Translations under genes and position numbers: made by a program
Origin: Thauera sp.
GTDB lineage: Bacteria; Pseudomonadota; Gammaproteobacteria; Burkholderiales; Rhodocyclaceae
DNA: 13,404 nt
Direction of reading: 5' to 3'
Assembly: GCA_003446655.1 (NCBI GenBank)
Contig: DMCZ01000104.1
Location: 1-13,404, forward strand
Part shown: positions 1-7,141 of the stretch, one piece after another
Layout of the letters: each line of letters starts with the position of its first letter
Numbering within the stretch: position 1 is the stretch's first letter
The notes under the pieces: generated by a model
What the model was told of the DNA's origin: nothing
Seen by the model: the letters and a program-made list of their open reading frames with translations, nothing else
The model's database searches: none

Positions 1-171
1 GGCTATGCGGTGTTCGGCAAGGTGATCAAGGGCATGGACGTGGTGGAGAAGATCGGCAAGGTGGCGACCGGCAACCGCGGCTTCCACCAGAACGTGCCGG
101 TCGAGCCGGTCGTCATCGAGAGCGCCCGCGTGGTCGAGGCTGCCAAGCCGGCGAAGAAGAACGCGAAGTAA
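1..171 (+). CDS. ppiA: Cyclophilin-type peptidyl-prolyl cis-trans isomerase, 3' end only
   Basis: This is the C-terminal 56 residues of a cyclophilin, an enzyme that isomerises peptide bonds before proline. It is cut by the left edge of the window. The visible part reads GYAVFGKVIKGMDVVEKI, the conserved end of the cyclophilin barrel, and closes with FHQNVPVEPVVIE followed by a lysine/alanine-rich tail (AAKPAKKNAK) and TAA. It is paralogous to the complete ppiB 96 bases downstream, and the two align almost residue for residue over this segment. The pairing of an exported PpiA with a cytoplasmic PpiB upstream of lpxH is common in betaproteobacteria, so PpiA is the likely identity. The signal peptide that would prove export lies outside the window. 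The family call is secure; the symbol is inferred from context. Confidence 0.85.
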   Translation, partial: GYAVFGKVIKGMDVVEKIGKVATGNRGFHQNVPVEPVVIESARVVEAAKPAKKNAK

Positions 172-267
172 GCGCAGCACACCCGCGTCGGGCCTGGATG
201 CCCGTCGTGCCCCAACCCGGCCGCGACGCAGCCGGGCATACAACGGATTCACCCAGGAGAACCGCTC

Positions 268-762
268 ATGGCAGTCAAGCTGCACACCAACCACGGCGTC
301 ATCACCCTCGAACTCGACGCCGACAAGGCCCCGGTCACGGTCGCCAACTTTCTCGCCTACGTCGAGTCGGGCCACTACAACAACACCATCTTCCACCGCG
401 TCATCGACGGCTTCATGATCCAGGGTGGCGGCTTCGAGCCGGGCATGAACCAGAAGCCGACCGGCGAGCAGATCAAGAACGAGGCCGACAACGGTCTCAA
501 GAACGAGCGCGGCACCATCGCCATGGCGCGGACCCAGGCCCCGCACTCGGCCACCGCGCAGTTCTTCATCAACGTCGCCGACAACGACTTCCTCAACCAC
601 CGCTCGCCCGACCTGCAGGGCTGGGGCTACTGCGTGTTCGGCAAGGTCACGGACGGCATGGACGTGGTGGACGCGATCCGCAAGGTCAAGACCGGCTCCA
701 GCGGCTTCCACCAGGACGTGCCCAAGGAAGACGTGATCATCGAGCGCGCCGAAGTCGTCTGA
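268..762 (+). CDS. ppiB: Peptidyl-prolyl cis-trans isomerase B (cyclophilin), cytoplasmic
   Basis: The product is a complete 164-residue cyclophilin, the same length as E. coli PpiB, that catalyses cis-trans isomerisation of X-Pro bonds in the cytoplasm. Signatures are FHRVIDGFMIQGGGFEPGM (R44, F49 and Q52 form the catalytic groove), MARTQAPHSATAQFFINV, and GWGYCVFGKVTDGMDVVD. The C-terminal HQDVPKEDVIIE is shared with E. coli PpiB. There is no signal peptide or membrane segment. The ATG at 268 follows an AGGAGA ribosome site at about 255-260 with normal spacing, which fixes the start. The gene lies between a second cyclophilin and lpxH in the same direction, with almost no gap before the lpxH reading frame, so co-transcription is likely. 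Nothing about it looks unusual. Confidence 0.97.
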   Translation: MAVKLHTNHGVITLELDADKAPVTVANFLAYVESGHYNNTIFHRVIDGFMIQGGGFEPGMNQKPTGEQIKNEADNGLKNERGTIAMARTQAPHSATAQFFINVADNDFLNHRSPDLQGWGYCVFGKVTDGMDVVDAIRKVKTGSSGFHQDVPKEDVIIERAEVV

Positions 763-830
763 TCGTGTCCGCGCGCGCGCCCTCGCAAGCGGCGTCCGCT
801 CCGGCCCAGCCGGGCGGGGCCGCCACCGCG

Positions 831-1598
831 ATGCCGGAAGCCGCCCGCGCGGCGCTTCCGGCATTGTTCATTTCAGACCTTCACCTGAGCGAGGACGAGC
901 CCGCCAACGTCGACGCCTTCCTCGCCTTCCTGCAGGGGCCGGCGCGCGCGGCCGCGAGCCTCTTCATCCTCGGCGACCTGTTCGAATACTGGGCCGGCGA
1001 CGACGACCTCGGCACGCCCTTCAACGCCCGCATCGCCGCTGCCCTCCGCAGCCTGTCCGAGGCCGGCACCGCGCTGTTCTTCATGACCGGCAACCGCGAC
1101 CTGCTCGCCGGGCCGGCCTTTGCCGAAGCCATCGGCGCCACCCTCCTCGACGACCCGGCACGCGTGCGCTTCGGCGACGACTCCAATGCCCCGGTGCTGC
1201 TGCTCGCCCATGGCGACGCGCTGTGCACCGACGACCTCGCCTACCAGGCCTACCGCCGCCAGGTGCGCGATCCGGCCTGGCAGGCGGGCTTCCTGGCCCA
1301 GCCCCTGGCCGCACGCAAGGCCTTCATCGCCTCGCTGCGGCAGAAGAGCGAGGCCGCCAAGGCCGAGAAGGCGATGGAGATCATGGACGTCAACGCCGAC
1401 GCAGTGGCTGCACTGCTGCGCGAACACGGTTATCCAACCCTCGTGCACGGCCACACGCATCGCCCCGCCTGCCACCACATCCGGGTGGATGGCTACGACT
1501 GCGTCCGCCACGTGCTGCCCGACTGGCGCGGCGAGGCGTGCTGGCTCGCCTTCGACGGCGCCCAGCTGACGAGCGGCGGCGCGCCCGGGGCGGCCTGA
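831..1598 (+). CDS. lpxH: UDP-2,3-diacylglucosamine diphosphatase (lipid A synthesis)
   Basis: LpxH hydrolyses UDP-2,3-diacylglucosamine to lipid X and UMP, the fourth step of lipid A synthesis, on the inner face of the inner membrane. The 255-residue product carries the full calcineurin-like metal-binding set: SDLHL (D16, H18), GDLFEYWAGDD (D49), GNRD (N88), HGD (H127) and HGHTHRP (H206, H208). Length is close to the usual 240 or so. The start is uncertain. The ATG at 831 lies ten residues before the first motif but has no clear ribosome site. A GTG at 765, two bases after the ppiB stop, is in frame and would add 22 Ala/Pro/Ser-rich residues through coupling to ppiB. I prefer 831 because family members begin close to the SDLHL motif. 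Position after ppiB matches many betaproteobacterial genomes. Confidence 0.93.
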   Translation: MPEAARAALPALFISDLHLSEDEPANVDAFLAFLQGPARAAASLFILGDLFEYWAGDDDLGTPFNARIAAALRSLSEAGTALFFMTGNRDLLAGPAFAEAIGATLLDDPARVRFGDDSNAPVLLLAHGDALCTDDLAYQAYRRQVRDPAWQAGFLAQPLAARKAFIASLRQKSEAAKAEKAMEIMDVNADAVAALLREHGYPTLVHGHTHRPACHHIRVDGYDCVRHVLPDWRGEACWLAFDGAQLTSGGAPGAA

Positions 1599-1653
1599 CG
1601 CCGTCCCGCGGGCGGCCGCGACCTGCCGGACGAAGTCGGCGACATCGGCTCTC

Positions 1654-1728
1654 CGCGCATTGTGGCGATGCATAGCGCGCCACCTGCCCGAGATCTTCGC
1701 GGTCGAGGCCGGGGTGCCGGCGGGCTGA
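1654..1728 (+). pseudogene. Possible C-terminal remnant of a BNR/sialidase-like beta-propeller protein
   Basis: The frame ending in TGA at 1726-1728 reads ...LWRCIARHLPEIFAVEAG... . A Trp, then I-A-x-x-LP-x-I-x-x-V close to the stop resembles the last blade of BNR/YCF48-type propeller proteins, which often end in 'W..iA..LP.I.sV'. It stops five bases before the MoaD-like start at 1734, a spacing typical of a gene pair. No upstream part of such a protein exists: the preceding sequence is the end of lpxH. If the reading is right, this is the surviving 3' tail of a gene whose body has been deleted. Evidence is a short motif only, so a chance resemblance is possible. Confidence 0.3.
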
Positions 1729-1951
1729 TCGCCATGAGGGTGCTGATCCCGAGCCCGCTGCGGCCCTACACCGGTGCGCGCGAGATGGAGGCCGACGACA
1801 CGCTCTTCATCGTGCAGGCCCTGAGCGGCGGCTGACACCCGAGGCCGTAGCCCGCGCCAGGAACTCACGGATCCGCGTCGGATCGCGGGTTATCATCGTC
1901 ATACGTGGAACCCCGATGCGAAGCGCCGATGCGCGCGCTGTGCATCGCCAC
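1662..1951. repeat. 19-base inverted repeat pair, arms 1662-1680 and 1933-1951
   Basis: The left arm is gtggcgatgcatagcgcgc. The reverse complement of the right arm (1933-1951) matches it at 18 of 19 positions. The arms bracket the MoaD-like remnant and about 250 bases of non-coding sequence. The left arm lies inside the presumed propeller-protein tail, and the right arm lies just upstream of the DUF4332-type gene. No transposase frame lies between them and I could not identify target-site duplications. It may be a decayed mobile-element footprint, a recombination substrate or coincidence. Confidence 0.45.
1734..1835 (+). pseudogene. Internally deleted MoaD/ThiS-family (ubiquitin-like sulfur carrier) gene
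   Basis: The frame encodes 33 residues. The first part, MRVLIPSPLRPYTGAREMEA, is the typical opening strand and loop of betaproteobacterial MoaD/ThiS-family carriers. The last part, DDTLFIVQALSGG, is the typical end of the same family, including the terminal Gly-Gly that is activated and carries sulfur. Full-length members have roughly 80-95 residues, so about 50-60 central residues, holding most of the beta-grasp fold, are missing, apparently in frame. The product cannot fold as a normal sulfur carrier. I therefore call it a deletion remnant, although an expressed micro-peptide with a GG tail cannot be excluded. It lies in a decayed stretch between lpxH and the DUF4332-type gene. Confidence 0.6.
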
Positions 1952-1988
1952 GTTTGCCCATTCCGGAACAGACCATGGAGGTAACACG

Positions 1989-2399
1989 ATGGCGAACTAC
2001 AAGATCGAAGACATCGAAGGCATCGGCGAAGTCACCGGCAAGAAGTTCCGCGACGCCGGCGTGAAGGACACCGACGCCCTGCTCGCCGCCAGCACCACGC
2101 CGTCGGCACGCGCCAGGCTCGCCGAGGCCACCGGCCTTTCGGCCGCCCAGGTGCTGAAGTTCGCCAACATGGCCGACCTCTACCGCATCAACGGCGTCGG
2201 CTCCGACTACGCCCAGTTGCTAGAAGCCGCTGGCGTCGACACCGTGCCTGCCCTCGCCCGCCGCTCGCCGGCCAACCTGGCGGCGACACTCGCCGAGGTC
2301 AATGCCGAAAAGAAGCTCACCCGCCGCGTGCCGCCTGAGGCGGACGTTACCAAGTGGGTCGAGCAGGCGAAGGAGTTGCCACGCGTGCTCGAATATTGA
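1989..2399 (+). CDS. DUF4332-type helix-hairpin-helix protein
   Basis: This is a 136-residue soluble protein of unknown function with two helix-hairpin-helix-like units of the kind found in DUF4332 proteins and in non-specific DNA-binding proteins. The first is near residues 4-30 (IEDIEGIGEVTGKKFRDAGV). The second is near 60-85 (YRINGVGSDYAQLLEAAGV). Each is followed by a helix in the 'tdaLLaa' / 'tvpaLA' style. There are no catalytic motifs, signal peptide or membrane segments. The ATG at 1989 follows a good GGAGGT site at 1977-1982. An upstream in-frame start at 1905 would add residues from the inverted-repeat region and has no such site. A TATCAT hexamer at 1891-1896 could be a -10 element but has no clear partner. 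The gene stands alone and converges on the RND operon. A role in DNA binding is inferred from the fold only. Confidence 0.85.
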   Translation: MANYKIEDIEGIGEVTGKKFRDAGVKDTDALLAASTTPSARARLAEATGLSAAQVLKFANMADLYRINGVGSDYAQLLEAAGVDTVPALARRSPANLAATLAEVNAEKKLTRRVPPEADVTKWVEQAKELPRVLEY

Positions 2400-2452
2400 G
2401 TGAGTCGTGTCGCCGCGGGCGGTGGTCTGACGTCCGTGCTGACGGAAGCAGG

Positions 2453-2468
2453 CCCCGCTGCGGCGGGG
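2453..2468 (+). terminator. Weak hairpin after the DUF4332-type gene
   Basis: A perfect 6-bp stem (ccccgc / gcgggg) encloses a TGCG loop about 54 bases after the stop at 2399. The stem is followed only by TTC, not a T-run, so an intrinsic terminator is doubtful. The rest of 2400-2626 shows no gene on either strand that I can support. Confidence 0.25.
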
Positions 2469-2615
2469 TTCACTGCGGCGGCGATCGCCACGAGGCGTTA
2501 AAGCGTTCGTGGACTCGTCCTGGCATGCCGCGGAGCCTGTGCCTGTTCGGGTGCGGCAGGAGCCTGCGATCCGCCCGAGTCACTTTCTGCCAGGACCGGA
2601 CGAGGGAAACTCTTC

Positions 2616-2636
2616 GGAGGCGTGAATCACGCCCCC
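2616..2636 (-). terminator. Palindrome over the stop codon of the outer-membrane factor gene
   Basis: ggaggcgtga (2616-2625) and tcacgccccc (2627-2636) pair over ten positions, one a G-T pair on the minus strand, around a single central base. The palindrome includes the TGA of the outer-membrane factor gene. The minus strand then reads GAAGAGTTTCCC, a poor T-run. It sits where the RND transcript should end against the convergent DUF4332-type gene, so a weak terminator or 3'-end stabiliser is plausible. Confidence 0.4.
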
Positions 2637-4078
2637 TCCGAACCGTCCACCGCCGTGAACGCCCAACCGCCCCCGAGTGCGCGATACAGCTGCACCACCG
2701 CCTGATGCCGTGCGCGCGTGGTCTGACTGAGGCCGAGTTCGCTGTCGAAGAGCTGACGCTCGGCGTCGATCACTTCGAAATAGCTGGAGATCCCGGCGAG
2801 GTAGCGCGCATTGCTGACACGCAGCCGTTCGCGGTTGGCGTGGACCACCTGGCGGTTGGCTTCAGCCTGCTCACTCAGGCGCTGGTAGGCGACCAGCGCG
2901 TCGCTCACTTCGCGAAAGGCCTGGCGGATCGTGGCCTTGTACTGCTCGACCAGGATGCGCTGCTGCGCCTCTGCAGCGTCGACGCCCGCCCGCAGGCGGC
3001 CGGCGTCAAATAGCGGCAGGCCGATCGCTGGCTGCAGCGACCAGGCGTAGCGACCGCTGATGAAGAGCTGGCCCAGGTCGGTGCTGGCGAAGCCGAGCAG
3101 CGTGGTCAGCGTGATCCGCGGCAGGAAATCCTTGCGCGCGGCGTCCACGTTAGCCCCGCCCGCACGCAGCGCCTCCTCCGCGGCGCGGATGTCGGGACGG
3201 CGCTGCAGCAGGTCAGCGGGAAGGCCGGCGCTGAGCCGTGCGGGCGCCTGCAGCGCATCGAGCCGGACGCTGCGCTCGATTTCCCCCGGGTTGCGGCCGA
3301 GCAGCACGCCGAGCGCGTTCTCGGCCTGCGCGATGCGGCGCGCCTGGTCGGCGAGTGCCTGCTCCGAGCTGGCGAGCAGGGACTCGGCCTGGCGCACGTC
3401 GAGGATGGACGACACGCCCTCGTCGAAGCGCGCGCGCGTCAGGCGAAGCGCCTTGCGCCGGCCGTCGAGGGTGCGGCGGGTGATCTCGTGCTGGGCATCA
3501 AGGTCGAGCAGGTCCAGGTAGAGCAAGGACACCTGCGCGACCAGACTCGTGCGCACACCGTCGGCAAGCGCGGCGCTGGCGAGCACCTCCCGGCGCGCGG
3601 CCTCGGTACGCGCGGCGAGCCGGCCCCAAAGGTCGATCTCCCAGGCCGGCATCGCCAGGCCGACCACCGCGCTCTCGCCGACGCGGTTCTCACGTGGATC
3701 GAAGCCGGGCATGCGCTCGCGCGTCGCCGAGGCGCTCGCATTCACGCCCGGAAAGAGCGCCGCGCGCTCGGTGCCGTACTGTGCGCGGGCAAGCTCGATG
3801 CGCTCGATCGCGATGCGCAGGTCGGCGTTGGCGGCGAGCGCCTCCTCGATCAGGGCGTGGAGCTCGGGCGCGGGCAGGATCTCCCGCCATGGCAAGGCTC
3901 CCAGGCTCGCGGCGCCCTGCTCCGCCTCGACATTCTCCACCGCCGCCTGCCGCGGCCAGCTTTCCGGCACGGGTACGCCCGGGCGCACGAAGGCGGAGGA
4001 CTGACAGGCGGCCAGCGCAAGGGCCAGGAGGGGCAATACGGCGGACAGCAGGCCCGCGGCACGTGGCGGTCGCATCAT
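2627..4078 (-). CDS. RND efflux outer-membrane factor lipoprotein (NodT/OprM family)
   Basis: This 483-residue protein would form the TolC-like trimeric exit duct of the pump encoded upstream. A signal peptide of about 24 residues ends in the lipobox LAAC (C25), so the mature protein is lipid-anchored. Two outer-membrane-efflux repeats follow, with typical motifs: WEIDLWGRL near 145, LYLDLLDLDAQ and ARFDEGVSSILDVRQAES in the first half, then LPADLLQRRPDIRAAEEALRAGGANVDAARKDFLPRI, a signature of the NodT/OprM family, followed by LPLFDAGR and NARYLAGISSYFEVIDAER. Length is normal. The start ATG overlaps the stop of the pump gene (ATGA), implying translational coupling. The palindrome over its stop may end the transcript. 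The family is certain; the exported substrate is unknown. Confidence 0.96.
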   Translation of the reverse strand: MMRPPRAAGLLSAVLPLLALALAACQSSAFVRPGVPVPESWPRQAAVENVEAEQGAASLGALPWREILPAPELHALIEEALAANADLRIAIERIELARAQYGTERAALFPGVNASASATRERMPGFDPRENRVGESAVVGLAMPAWEIDLWGRLAARTEAARREVLASAALADGVRTSLVAQVSLLYLDLLDLDAQHEITRRTLDGRRKALRLTRARFDEGVSSILDVRQAESLLASSEQALADQARRIAQAENALGVLLGRNPGEIERSVRLDALQAPARLSAGLPADLLQRRPDIRAAEEALRAGGANVDAARKDFLPRITLTTLLGFASTDLGQLFISGRYAWSLQPAIGLPLFDAGRLRAGVDAAEAQQRILVEQYKATIRQAFREVSDALVAYQRLSEQAEANRQVVHANRERLRVSNARYLAGISSYFEVIDAERQLFDSELGLSQTTRARHQAVVQLYRALGGGWAFTAVDGSEGA

Positions 4079-7000
4079 CGTCCTGCCTCCGTCTCGTCGC
4101 CGCGGATGCGGAAGAAGCTCGCGTACAGCAGCGGCACCACCACCAGCGTCAGCCCGGTGGCAAAGATGAGGCCGAACATGATCGTCACCGCCATGCTGCG
4201 GAAGAAGGGATCGACCAGCAGCGGCGCCACCCCCAGCACCGTCGTCGCCGCGCCCAGGAAGACCGGACGGGCGCGGCTCGCCGAGGCATCGAGCACCGCG
4301 AGCAGGCGCGGCTTGCCGTCGCGGATCTCGACGTCGATCTGGTCCACCAGCACGATCGCGTTCTTGATCAGCATGCCGGTCAGGCTCAGGAAGCCGAGGA
4401 TGGCCATGAACTCGAAGGGCGCCTGGAACACCAGCAGCCCGATTGCCACCCCCACCACTGCCAGCGGCACGGTGAGCCAGATCACCGCGGTCTGGCGCAG
4501 CCCATTGAACATCACGATCACCGCCACCACCATCGCCGCGAAGCCGAAGGGTGCTGCCGCGGCCAGGCCGGCGTTGGCCTCGGCCGAGGCCTTGTGCTCG
4601 CCGTGCCACTCGAGCACGTAGCCCGGCGGCAGGGGGATGGCCTCGATCTGCGGGCGCAAGCGCTCGAACAGCGGCGCGGAGAGTTGGCCGGCGGGCGGGT
4701 CGCACTGTGCCTTGATGGTCGGGAACCGGTTCTCGCGCCGGATCAGCGCGTCCTCCCACACCGTGTCGACGCGCTCGACGAACTGGCTCACCGGGACGTA
4801 CTTGCCGGCGGTCGCACTGAACACCTGGGCGTTGGCGAGATCCTCGACGCCGCGGCGCTCGTCCGCCGGCGCCCGCGCCAGGATGGGGATCAGGCGCTCG
4901 CCTTCGCGGTACACGCCGATCTGCTGGCCGACGTAGGTGCGCTCGAGCGCGGCCGCGATGTCCGAGGGCAGCACGCCAGCGCGCTGTGCGGCCTCGACCG
5001 AGAAGCGCGGGCGCACCACTGGCACCGCCTGGCGCCAGTCGTCCTGGATCGCCACCGCTTCGGGGTCGGCGGCCATGATCGCCTTGGCCTCTTCCGCCAG
5101 CCGGCGCAGCACCGCCGGATCCGGGCCGCGGAACGCGGCTTCGATCTTCTTGCCGCCGCCGCGGCCGAGCATGAACTTCCACACCTTGACGCTGGCCTGC
5201 GGAAAGGCGGCTTCCAGCTCCGGCTGCAGGCGCTCGATCAGGCCGGCGATGTCCTCGAAGCGTTCGACATCGACCAGCAGCTGGCCATAGGCCGGGTTGG
5301 GGTCTTCCGGGCTGTAGGTGAGCATGAAGCGCAGCGCGCCCTGACCGATGAAGCTGGAGATGTGGGTCACGCCGGGCGCGGCGCGCACCTTGGCCTCGGC
5401 CTGGGCTACGACGGCCGCGGTGGTGTGGATGTCGGTGCCCTGCGGCAGCGCCAGATCGACCACGAACTGCGGCCGCGCGGAGTCAGGCATGAAACCCGGC
5501 GGCACGTAGCCGAAGGCGACCACGCCCGCGGCGAGCAGACCGACCAGTACCACGCCGCTTGCGGCACGCCGTGCGAGCACCCCCTGCAGCAGGCGGCGAT
5601 AGGCGCGCAGCAGACCGCCTTCCTGAACCTGCACGTCCGCCTTCACCTTGAGGAAGGCGGCGCACAGCAGCGGCGTCAGCGTGATCGCGAACAGCCACGA
5701 CAGCAGCATCGAATACAGGATGACCCAGAACAGGGAGCCGGCGTACTCGCCCATGTCAGTGGGCGACAGGCCGATCGCGCTGAAGGCGAGGATGCCGACC
5801 ACGGTGCCGCCGAGCAGCGGCCATACCGTGGCGCGCACTACCGCACCCGCGGCGGTGGCTACTCTTTCGCCCTTTTGCATCCGCACCAGGATCCCGTCGG
5901 TGACCACGATCGCGTTATCCACCAGCATGCCGAGCGCGATGATCAGGGCGCCGAGCGAGATGCGCTGCATCGCGATGTCGTCCATCAGCATCGCGATCAG
6001 CGTGCCGGCAACGGTCAGCACCAGCACCGCGCCGATGATCAGCCCGCTGCGCAGCCCCATGAACAGCAGCAACACCACGACCACGATCGCCACTGCGGCG
6101 ACCAGGTTGTCCACGAAGCCCGCCACCGCCGCGCGCACCGAGTCCGACTGGAATGAGACCACGTTGAGCTCCATCCCCACCGGACGCTGGTCTTCGAGCT
6201 CGGCCAGGCGGCGCTTGACCGCGTCGCCCATCTCCACGACGTTGCCGCCAAGCACGTTGGAAATGCCCAGCCCGATGGCCGCACGGCCGTCGTGGCGCAT
6301 CAGCACCGCAGGCGGGTCGACGTACTCGCGGCGGATCTCGGCCACATCGCGCAGGCGCAGCAGGCCGCTCGCCGCGTCGCCCGCGACCACCAGTTCGCCG
6401 AGCGCCGCTACCGAGACGACGCCGTCTGCCGGCTGGATCTGCAGGCGCAGCGGGCCGGCATCGACCGCACCAGCGGGCGCGATCAGGTTCTGCGCGCGCA
6501 GCGAAGCGTAGATGCGGTCGAGCGGCACGCCGAGCTGCGCGGCGCGCGCACTCGACACCTCGACGTAGATCGCCTCCTTGCGCTCACCGAGCAGCGCCAC
6601 CCGCGCCACCCCCGGCACCAGCACCAGCTCGCGGCGCAGGAAGTCGACGTAGTCGTACATCTGTCGTGGGCTGTAGCCCTCGCCGGTGACGGCGTAGAAG
6701 AGTGCGAAGACATCGCCGAAGTCGCCCTTGACCACCGGCTCGGCCGCGCCGGGCGGCAGCGCGCGCGCGGCCTCGGCAATCTTGCTGCGCAGCTTGTCCC
6801 AGACCTGGTCAAGCTCGGCCTGGGTACGCGAGAAGGCGAGCTTGGCCTCGACCTTGACCAGCGACTCGCCGGCGCGCGAGACCGAAGTGACCTCCTCCAC
6901 CTCCTGCATCTGCTGCACCGCGCCCTCGATGCGGTCGGTGATCTCTTGGGCAACCTGCGCCGGCGAAGCGCCCGGGTAGGCGGTAACGACCACTGCCTGA

Positions 7001-7128
7001 CGGATGACGAACTCGGGGTCCTCGAAGCGGCCGAGGCGCTCGTAGGCCAGCGAGCCACCCACGAGCACCAGCAAGGTGGCAACCCAGGCAACGACGGCCT
7101 TGCGCAGCGTGTATTCGGCGATGTTCAT
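4075..7128 (-). CDS. RND efflux transporter, inner-membrane pump subunit (HAE1/AcrB-like)
   Basis: This 1017-residue proton-driven pump would bind its substrate in the periplasm and push it into the outer-membrane duct. Topology is the usual one for the family: TM1 near 10-27, a large periplasmic loop, TM2-6 near 340-490, TM7 near 525-543, a second large loop, and TM8-12 near 862-1000. The internal duplication is visible: LGMLVDNAIVVTDGI in TM4 mirrors LTGMLIKNAIVLVDQI in TM10. The proton-relay set is D404 in TM4 and K922 in TM10. The second TM4 acid of AcrB (DD) is Asn here (D-N), as in a recognised subgroup that, from memory, includes TriC-like pumps. A GTG at 7134 is also in frame, but ATG 7128 has GGGAG five bases upstream and begins MNIAEYTLRK. 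The gene is 13 bases after the adaptor gene and overlaps the outer-membrane factor gene. Confidence 0.96.
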   Translation of the reverse strand: MNIAEYTLRKAVVAWVATLLVLVGGSLAYERLGRFEDPEFVIRQAVVVTAYPGASPAQVAQEITDRIEGAVQQMQEVEEVTSVSRAGESLVKVEAKLAFSRTQAELDQVWDKLRSKIAEAARALPPGAAEPVVKGDFGDVFALFYAVTGEGYSPRQMYDYVDFLRRELVLVPGVARVALLGERKEAIYVEVSSARAAQLGVPLDRIYASLRAQNLIAPAGAVDAGPLRLQIQPADGVVSVAALGELVVAGDAASGLLRLRDVAEIRREYVDPPAVLMRHDGRAAIGLGISNVLGGNVVEMGDAVKRRLAELEDQRPVGMELNVVSFQSDSVRAAVAGFVDNLVAAVAIVVVVLLLFMGLRSGLIIGAVLVLTVAGTLIAMLMDDIAMQRISLGALIIALGMLVDNAIVVTDGILVRMQKGERVATAAGAVVRATVWPLLGGTVVGILAFSAIGLSPTDMGEYAGSLFWVILYSMLLSWLFAITLTPLLCAAFLKVKADVQVQEGGLLRAYRRLLQGVLARRAASGVVLVGLLAAGVVAFGYVPPGFMPDSARPQFVVDLALPQGTDIHTTAAVVAQAEAKVRAAPGVTHISSFIGQGALRFMLTYSPEDPNPAYGQLLVDVERFEDIAGLIERLQPELEAAFPQASVKVWKFMLGRGGGKKIEAAFRGPDPAVLRRLAEEAKAIMAADPEAVAIQDDWRQAVPVVRPRFSVEAAQRAGVLPSDIAAALERTYVGQQIGVYREGERLIPILARAPADERRGVEDLANAQVFSATAGKYVPVSQFVERVDTVWEDALIRRENRFPTIKAQCDPPAGQLSAPLFERLRPQIEAIPLPPGYVLEWHGEHKASAEANAGLAAAAPFGFAAMVVAVIVMFNGLRQTAVIWLTVPLAVVGVAIGLLVFQAPFEFMAILGFLSLTGMLIKNAIVLVDQIDVEIRDGKPRLLAVLDASASRARPVFLGAATTVLGVAPLLVDPFFRSMAVTIMFGLIFATGLTLVVVPLLYASFFRIRGDETEAGR

Positions 7129-7141
7129 GGGCACTCCCGGC

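Noticed and set aside
1..762. Cyclophilin repeat as a possible misassembly
   Set aside because: The ppiA end and the ppiB end are similar at DNA level (for example ggcatggacgtggtgg in both), but they differ throughout and encode normal paralogues. Tandem cyclophilin genes are common.
873..1868. 331-codon minus-strand open frame over lpxH
   Set aside because: It is antisense to lpxH, whose catalytic motifs are complete. The translation is Gly/Ala/Arg-rich without motifs.
3694..6156. 820-codon plus-strand open frame rich in His, Arg, Gln and Asp
   Set aside because: It lies wholly antisense to the RND pump and outer-membrane factor genes, whose protein motifs are unmistakable. Long His/Arg-rich antisense frames are typical of GC-rich DNA.
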